A stretch of DNA of 64,000 nt from Gnetum montanum. Lineage: Eukaryota; Streptophyta; Gnetopsida; Gnetales; Gnetaceae. The translations under genes were made by a program, and so were the position numbers. Positions 56,761 through 64,000 of the stretch are shown here, piece by piece. The stretch spans positions 605,043 through 669,042 of the forward strand of contig MNCI01035354.1 of NCBI GenBank assembly GCA_015680685.1, in the 5' to 3' direction. The notes beneath the pieces are model-generated. The model made no database searches. It had not been told where the DNA came from and saw only the letters and a program-made list of their open reading frames with translations. Every line of letters begins with the position of its first letter. Position 1 is the stretch's first letter.

Positions 56761-58628
56761 AATCATATGGGGCCCTTAGTTCTTTTTCGATTTTTTTTTT
56801 ACAATTTTTTGTTTTACAATGTTTTTGTTTTACACGTTTTTGTTTTACAAATTTCTTTAACTTTTCTAATTTTTATTTTACAAATTTCTTTAACTTTTCT
56901 TATTTTTGTTTTACAACATCATTATACTTTTTTCATTTTTTTTGTGTATGTGTGTGATCCACCCTGTAAGTTTGTCACCCAATAAGTGTTCGGAATGATG
57001 GTATGAACTGTGTTCAAATTGATTGCTAATGTTTGGTTTTTACCTTTAAGTCACAACGTTGATACTAAGGTATGTTTCTTTTGATATGGTAGGCAATGAG
57101 TCCACTTCATCCATCCATCCACCACGTTCTATGGTCTCTCTTGGCTTGAAAATGTACAGTCTCTTTCAATTAAGAACTTTAACGAATTGGTGACCAGGAA
57201 TTTCTCAAACTAAGGACGGACTCAAAGATTGTAAAGGGTGTGACTTCAAGGAAACTTGATGCTTTTGTGTTGGCCGTTCTCTTGGGTGCTTGGATGTTTT
57301 CTTTTTGAGTTTTCTTACCATTCCGATGTTACCCAATTATTGGAAGCCGAGACAATAAAAATGAAAAGTCTTTGCATGGTGTGGTTCTCATGCATAAAAA
57401 TACAAAACAAAAAATTCAAAAAAAAAACGAAAAGTGAGAATTCAAAGCACACCTCTTAGACAAAATAAACTTGGGCTACAAGCACTGGTTATGGAACCAA
57501 ACATGTTCTCTCTAACTAAGGCCCTTCTCGCTTCCCATTCTCTCCTTTGTTTTGTCAGAATGGTGGTGGCTCTTGGAGGATGCATCCTTGTTATCCAAGT
57601 GGATGGTTTAACCGAATGCATTGATGTGAAGTCACTGGATGTGGTTGGTTTGAGGCCGGAGTTGGAATGAGATTTGCCAAGTCCCATTAATCATAAAACN
57701 NNNNNNNNNNNNNNNNNNNNNNNNNNNNNNNNNNNNNNNNNNNNNNNNNNNNNNNNNNNNNNNNNNNNNNNNNNNNNNNNNNNNNNNNNNNNNNNNNNNN
57801 NNGACATTCCCAGAGCCTATGGACTCTTTGAATGTGAGTTTTTTAGGGCATTAAGGGCATGAGCCTGCTTTGGGGAGGACCCACTGACATTCCTATTTGG
57901 AGCCTTAGTTAAATTCTTTCCCTTAACATTTTGCAATTAATTATTATTTTGTTCATTACCATCTTGACATCCATTTCATCAATCCTATAGTTGTCCCTTT
58001 TTATCTATCTTTTTTACTTCTTTCCTTTCTCCATTCTAACGCTACTGGAGGTTTGCGATTAGTCATGGGGGTACGGGGCCCGATTTTTTCGATTTTCTCC
58101 TAGCCCCAAAATTTTTGATTTTCTTTCTAACCCCTACACCTTCGGTAGTCATCATTAATATATCTTTCGATCCATATCAGCCATACCACAACCTATCCAA
58201 TGGACTTACACTGAAGCAAGGTATCAATTACATGATGACTCAATTACCCTTGCTAATATGAGATTGTGTTGTGTGTGTAGATTGCGATTATGCAACAACG
58301 AATTGGATCTGGAGGAACCACTTGGAATGGAGTAGTGCTAAAACAACTATGCAAGGAGCAAGATTGATGACGCGCTTACGGATGGACAACAAAGGTGCAA
58401 TCTTAGCATTGGCAGCAGCAACACTTCTTTCTCTCTCTTTTTTCTCAGTCATCAACTAAGGCCTGATGTCATTGTAATAAGGTGTTCACCCTTGTTGTCA
58501 TGAACACCAATTTTGTCAACTCTTGTAATGATGATCTGTTCACATGTCATCCCATTAGTTCCATTCCCCTCAATAATTTCATACCTTCCCGATATTATTG
58601 TAAGGAACTCAAGGACGAGTTTTCATTT
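56761..58628 (+). other. Non-coding 3' internal region of the LTR element
   Basis: T-rich near-tandem repeats (TTTTTGTTTTACAA-like, 56,795-56,930) followed by AT-rich sequence with no domain. Includes the N gap 57,700-57,802 and a second PPT-like AGTCATGGGGGTA near 58,061. Confidence 0.5.
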
Positions 58629-58641
58629 AGTCATGGGGGTA
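58629..58641 (+). other. Polypurine-tract-like site before the 3' LTR
   Basis: AGTCATGGGGGTA directly precedes the 3' LTR. The purine run is short, but its position fits the plus-strand primer. Confidence 0.55.
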
Positions 58642-59625
58642 TGATGAGATGCGATATCGCGGCCGTCACAATATCGCATCCCATGTGATATTGCGTACGC
58701 GATATCGTGTCGTCCCCTGCAATATCGCGTACACGATATTGCGGTCTGCCGTCAAATCTATAAATAAGAGGCGGCACTCCCCTCATTTTACATCCTAGGC
58801 TTAAAGTAGGAAAACTCTAGCAGTTTGATCACTCCAGAGATAGAATATTTTCCATGTACCTGCAGTAGGAGCCCCCAAGTGAACGGATCTTTATTTGAGC
58901 AGCTTTGTACCTGAACGCAAGTTGTGTACGACAATAAAGAAGAGCTTTGTGGATAAACCTTGTAGTGCATGGAATAGGATTTATTATTTGTTATTTATTA
59001 CATGTTATTTATTACCTGCATTAGCACGACATGAGTATGACTTGATTACGAGCATTGACGAATGTGTACGGCTAATCAAGGAATCGGCTACTCATCGCGA
59101 TTAGTCTCTCTTACCCTCAACTCCTAGAATGCGGGATGAGTACGACTTGATTACGAGCATCTACGAGTGTGTACGGCTAGTCAAGGAATCGGCTGCTCAT
59201 CACATTTAGGCTAGTTAAGTGCCTCAGTACGACCACCTCGAGCATGTGCGTTACATGTGGTGATCCCAGTAACGATTAGCGTTTGGTAGCCATAGTTGCA
59301 TAGTTCAGGGTGTGTACGGTAAGTGGGAATGGATGCTGACGCTAGTTAATTTAGACTTAGGACATTAGTTAGAGTTAGTTAGTTTTCTCAACCCTTCACC
59401 TCATAACTTAGGAGAAAAAACTAGAAAAGATATAAAAATCATATACCTCAGACTTACTTAACCATACACCATGACAAACTCAAGTAAGTTTGGGAAGACA
59501 ACAAATGATTAACCTCAAGTGTTCCATGGGGCGTGTAGGCATTTAGTCTGTGGAGTTTGATCGGATCGTGTGTGCTACGCTCATTTCGTATGGTTGAGTG
59601 TGTAGGGGTACCTCACCACTCATCA
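58642..59625 (+). repeat. 3' LTR (984 bp)
   Basis: Colinear with the 5' LTR but 158 bp longer: about 52 bp extra in U3, where additional CGATATCG-type palindromes occur before TATAAATA (58,759-58,766), and a 105-bp tandem duplication at 59,032-59,241. Confidence 0.85.
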
Positions 59626-59630
59626 GTAGG
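59626..59630. repeat. Target-site duplication GTAGG, right
   Basis: Partner of 52,457-52,461. Confidence 0.85.
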
Positions 59631-61660
59631 CATCTTAACTATGTAGCCAAGAAGAAGAATTTGTTATGAAGAAGAGATTCTTAATGAGCTAAGTATAAAG
59701 AAGCAAGGATAGTGAACCAAGTACAAGTACAAAAGTTTATAATAGATGGAGTTATGAATTACAATCGTAAGTAGATCATAACCTTATGATGATGGAGTGA
59801 ATACAAACCAAAAGAAAATGCACTGCCAGAAAGAGCAACATAACCGAAACATAGAAACTTCTCAACAAGGCATGATTTGGAGATATAAGCAATCCAAAGA
59901 TAATATTACAAAAATTACCAAAATAAGGAATGAGTATCAAGTGATGAAATTCGTACAACATAACTCTATTCATGATAAGAGGATTTGTAAATAGCCAGAT
60001 CAATATGGAATAATATGGTATGAAGAATGATGAAGAAATGTACTACACTAAAGGGGTAAGTAGCAGCATGCAACAATGTTTAAAGAAGTATAATGAAACA
60101 TAGAAGTCATTATGATCCATAGATTTGTAATTACCACTAGAAATCAAGGTTATCAAGTAACTCATAAACAAAAAAAGTAAAGAAGGATCCATTTTCCTAA
60201 GTAGGAAAAGAAGATCTAAAGTGAGCAATTCGTAATTTGGTTTAGTTTTTTGAAAATGAAGAGAAAGCCATCCAAAAGGTTATAATAGAGTAAAGAGAAT
60301 GATTACGAAAAGGGACAAGCTATGATTGAGGTAGTAGTCCATAACATGCTAAGTTGTGGATCGTTGAAGGAGTTAATGAGGGCTCAACCTATGTAAGACT
60401 AACCAACTATGAAAATTCCTAAAAGACTTGTCATGTGTAATAGGCAAAGGCAGACATCGTAAGGATGTCGCTAAGAAGAATAGTATGTTATGAAGAAGAA
60501 ATTCATAATGAGCTAAGCATAAAGAAGTAATGATAGTGAACCAAGTGCAAGTTCAAAAGTTCATAATAGATTGAGTTGCAAATTACAATCATAAGTATAT
60601 CATAACCTTATGATGAAGGAGTGAACACGAACCAAACAAAGATGCATCACTAGAAAGAGCAACATCACCAAAACACAGAAACTTCTTGGCATGGCATGAC
60701 CTAGAGATATAAGAAGCACAAAGATGATGTTACAAATTATCAAAATAAGGAACGAGTATCAAGTGATGGAATTAGTACAACGTAACTCTATTCTTGATAA
60801 GAGGATTTGTAAATAGGCAAATCAATATGGAACAATATGGTATGAAGAATGAAGAAGAAATGTACTATACCGAAGGAGCAAGTAGGAGCATGCATCAATA
60901 TTGAAAGAAGTATAATGAAATACAAAAGTCATTACAATCCATAGATTCTTAATTACCACTAGAAACCAAGGTTATCAAGTAACTCATAAACAGAAGAAGT
61001 AAAGAAGGATCCAGTTTTCTAAATAGGAAGAGAAGATCTAAAGTGAGTGATTTGTAATTTGGTTTAGTTTCCTAAAGAGGAAGAGAAGACCATCCAAAAG
61101 GTTATAATGGAGTAAAGAGAATGATTATGAAGAGGGACAAGCTACAATTGAGGTAGTAGTCCATAACAAGTTGAACCGTAGATCGTTGAAGGAGTCCATG
61201 AGGGCCTAGCCCATGTAAGATTAACGAACTGGAAAAATTCCCAAAAGACATGTCATGTGTAGTAGGTAAAGGCACACATTGTAAAGATGTAGTCAAGGAA
61301 GAGAATATGTTATGAAGAAGAGATTCATAATGAGGTAAGTATAAAGAAGCAAGGATAGAGAACCAAGTGCAAGTACAAAAGTTCATCATAGATTGAGTTA
61401 CGAATTACAATCGTAAGTATATTATAACATTATGATAAAGGAGTAAATATGAGCCAAAAGAAGATGCACTGCCAGAAAGCAACATCATCTAAACATAGAA
61501 ATTTTTTAGCAAGGCATGACATGGAGATACAACAAGCCCAAAGATGATGTTGTAAACTACCAAAATAAGAATGGATATCAAGTGATAGAATTAGTACAAC
61601 ATAACTCTATTCATGATAAGAGGATTCATAACTAGCAAGATCAATAAGACTTATGATACT
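59631..61660 (+). repeat. ~820-bp tandem array, right part
   Basis: Continuation of the array with landmarks at 60,029 and 60,851. The last unit is partial and fades near 61,660. Confidence 0.75.
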
Positions 61661-61807
61661 CAGAATTGTTGAGAATACAAAGAGCAATAACTATTATGAA
61701 GAGAGGTACGATCCTATATCTCCATGATAGTGCTATTACTATTAGCTATAAAGGTGGATATCCCTGTAAAAGATCTTGAGGAATTAAGAAATATGACTAA
61801 GTTCTAA

Positions 61808-62115
61808 TAGGGCATGGCTGCCCATTCATTAGCTTTATAGCATATTCTGATTCTTATGAGAATCTTCATTGCAACACTTTAAAGAGGTCATGATTGGGCC
61901 AAATGCATTTAAATGGATTATATGCTTGATCCTTTCTCACCTAACCCTCTTGTTGTGAGTGAATAAAACAATGTAATTTTCTTCTTTTGCAATCCAATTG
62001 ATAATTGTGAAGGTTATTCAAGTTTACCTTCTAACATTCAAATTTGAAATCTAACAATAGTTGCATGCTTGTCACGATCAATAGTATTAAATTGTGTTGG
62101 ATTTGTGTTTTCTTG
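61808..62115 (+). repeat. ~320-bp direct repeat right of the tandem array
   Basis: Partner of 50,660-50,985. With the LTR element removed, the two copies would enclose about 3.9 kb of array and junction DNA. Confidence 0.65.
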
Positions 62116-63384
62116 AAACCAAATAAAATGGCGTAAGTGACAAAGAAGGCTACTATTGTCCTTTATACTTAAATTTGAACCTTCACTAATTCATATTTTT
62201 GAATTTTTTAAAAAATTTAATTTTGCCTCTCTTAAGTATTTATTTCAAATTTATTTCTTAATTTTTAAATGACTATTTAAAGCAAGGTGTATGAAATAGT
62301 TAGAGCTAGTAGTGAGCTTTGTGATAAAAGAATCCTTGCTAGATTAAAGAAATAGTTCTACAAAATTGCTATTAGACTTATGATTCTTATGCTATGTAAT
62401 GTTATTATGTCAAAAAGTGTCAAGCTTAATGGAGAAGAAATGCAAATGCTAAGGTGGGTGTTGGGTTTCTTATTTAAGGAAGTTTGGGGTAGCACCCATA
62501 GATGAAAAGATTAAGGAAAGTTAACTTAGTTTAGTCATGTGTTAACAAGATTAGAGGATGCATTTATTAAAAGAGGTCACTCTACGAAAGTTGAGGGAAA
62601 CAACAAAGAGATAAACCTAAACATATTTAGTTTGCAAACATAAATAAAGATATCTAATATTTAGGTGTTGATGCTTATTTAGCTTATAATAGAAAATGAA
62701 TGGTGGTAAAGAATTATTTAGATGATTAAATTATTATTTAGACAAGTCTTAAATATCAAGTATTTACAACTTTTTTATGAGCATTGGTTTGGAGTAAATG
62801 TTCTAAATTGAAGTTACATGTACAATAAATATTCTTCAAAACTAATAAGCTATAAACTTTGTATAATCTTAGTTTTGTTCATCATCTTTTCTTGCTCCCT
62901 CATGTGATCTTAGAGTATCTTTTTTACCCTTTTAAAGAGTTTATCATATAATCCATTTCCTTTTGAAGTTTACCAAACAACAATTATCTATAATTGGAAT
63001 CTCACTTAATTAGTTTTAAAAATTGCTAAAGTATAGGGCTTCTAACATCTTAGCTAAACATCTCAAGCCTTTCTACTTAAATTAAAGGCTATCATGATTA
63101 GTAATTAGCAAAATAAAAGATGTATGCTCATTTGCTACCTTGCATAATTGATTTCCAAATCATAGGTTCTCATGATTTTTTAACATATACATATTTTATA
63201 AATTTCTATTCTTCAAACTTCCATCTTAGTCTTAAGAATGAAAACCATAAAATAAGTTTGATTTCACCAAACTTAGTATTCAATTAAATTAGGTTTAATG
63301 AAATTTGCTTTTTCTAAAATATTCTAAATTAATAATTATTGGATTTGCATTTATGCATTTGGTACTATTCTTTAAAAAATGTTT
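62116..63384. other. AT-rich stretch, nothing recognised
   Basis: No coding domain, RNA gene or repeat shared with the rest of the window was seen. Confidence 0.4.
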
Positions 63385-63545
63385 AGGATCATCACTTAGA
63401 GGTGCAATGCTTATCCTATCAAGGTAGGATCTTGGGAGAGTTGGTAAATGAGTGAAAGCCTAACCTCTTTCTAGCGGTCATGTCTAGACTCAAATCTTGG
63501 TCTTACAATTTTAGAAACAAGCACCATATCATCACTCCATATGAT
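63385..63545 (-). mobile_element. SINE-like repeat, copy 2
   Basis: Colinear with 48,128-48,290 (minus strand TGGAGTGATGATATGG, then AGATTTGAGTCTAGA in the B-box position, then AGAGGTTAGGCTTTC and the GTGATGATCCTA end). More decayed in the B box than copy 1. Confidence 0.55.
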
Positions 63546-64000
63546 GGTCCTTATGGTTTAAAAGAAGATGTATCCTGTTTAAATTTTAGGGCTAGAAAAC
63601 CTAGCACTATTATTATTGTCTTGAAGAATATACATGTTAAGAACATTTTCTCTCATTCATGTTTATGCAAATTTTTTGTATTTTATAATTCCTTTGTATT
63701 TTGTATTTATTATTCATGCATGTAGGTAAGCAGTAAATCTATGCATTTAGAGATCAACATGCCTATTGAAATGATAGTCATAAACTTTTTCATTGGAAAA
63801 TTTACTAAGTGATATAGCCTAAGCATATGTTGTTACTTTTGGTAGAACATAAAATAATCTTTCCTTCTAAATTTAAGAAAAATGAAATTATTTCATCATA
63901 TGATTTTATTACTTGATTTGAACTCTAACCTTTCTTCACCTTTGCTTTTGATTTTATAGTATGCATAACTATGGTATTTCTTTCATAGCATCTATGAATT

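Larger units (their letters stand above)
52462..59625 (+). mobile_element. LTR retrotransposon, Tat/Athila-like, gag-protease only
   Basis: A complete 7,164-bp insertion: 5' LTR, PBS, gag, protease, a long non-coding 3' region, PPT-like tract and 3' LTR, bounded by GTAGG duplications. LTR ends are TGATGAG...CTCATCA. No reverse transcriptase, RNase H or integrase could be found, so it would depend on enzymes of a related element. A 103-base gap (57,700-57,802) is too short to hide a pol gene. The gag and protease frames contain stops. Confidence 0.85.

Noticed and set aside
55976-58640. Reverse transcriptase or integrase in the LTR element
   Set aside because: No YxDD, RT boxes or HHCC/DDE pattern was seen in any frame; the 103-base gap is too short to hide them.
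59776-60228. Minus-strand hydrophobic frames in the tandem array
   Set aside because: They are not preserved between array units and are explained by the A/G-rich plus strand.

Overview
This is nuclear DNA from a large-genome seed plant. The low gene density, a host gene split by a roughly 28-kb intron, plant-type L1 LINEs, an endogenous pararetrovirus (Caulimoviridae-like) and a Tat/Athila-like LTR element all point that way. A gymnosperm is my best guess, but this is inference. Only one ordinary host gene is visible: two exons of an AllA/ureidoglycolate-hydrolase-like protein at 21,430-21,844 and 49,893-49,949 (+). Nearly everything else is transposable-element, viral or repeat DNA, mostly broken by stops and frameshifts.

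Layout. 1-4,718 (-): two LINEs, one giving an ORF1 that runs off the left edge (E) and one 5'-truncated (A). 4,719-8,297: AT-rich DNA with a dispersed ~2-kb repeat (R1). 8,298-21,187: a rearranged endogenous caulimovirid of four segments in alternating orientation, preceded by a degenerate telomere-like CCCTAAA tract. The viral block and the tract together are flanked by a 146-bp direct duplication. A LINE (B, 16,730-19,327) sits inside the viral RT/RNase H region with a 14-bp target duplication and a 5' inversion. 21,430-49,949: the host gene, whose intron holds inverted repeat arms, a possible solo LTR, a full-length LINE (C, 27,144-33,618, 16-bp target duplication), another LINE (D, 38,436-44,157), a second R1 copy and SINE-like units. 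50,660-62,115: an ~820-bp tandem array between ~320-bp direct repeats, split by an LTR retrotransposon (52,462-59,625) with TSD GTAGG that carries gag and protease but no recognisable reverse transcriptase or integrase. 62,116-64,000: AT-rich DNA with one SINE-like copy.

The most unusual coding signal is in the LINEs. After the usual endonuclease, RT, zf-RVT and IWKxRN tail, their ORF2 continues into a long extension: a W/LW-rich block, an ERYFVQSGN block, a coiled coil and, in copies B and C, a 66-codon module that lines up with DnaJ J-domains (CPYFVLG, then RYHPN with exact J-domain spacing, then HRNTLD). All copies are degraded, so this describes a family ancestor, not a working protein here. 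The other striking signals are the twin-priming-type structure of LINE B and the repair-like scar around the viral block (146-bp duplication plus telomere-like DNA).
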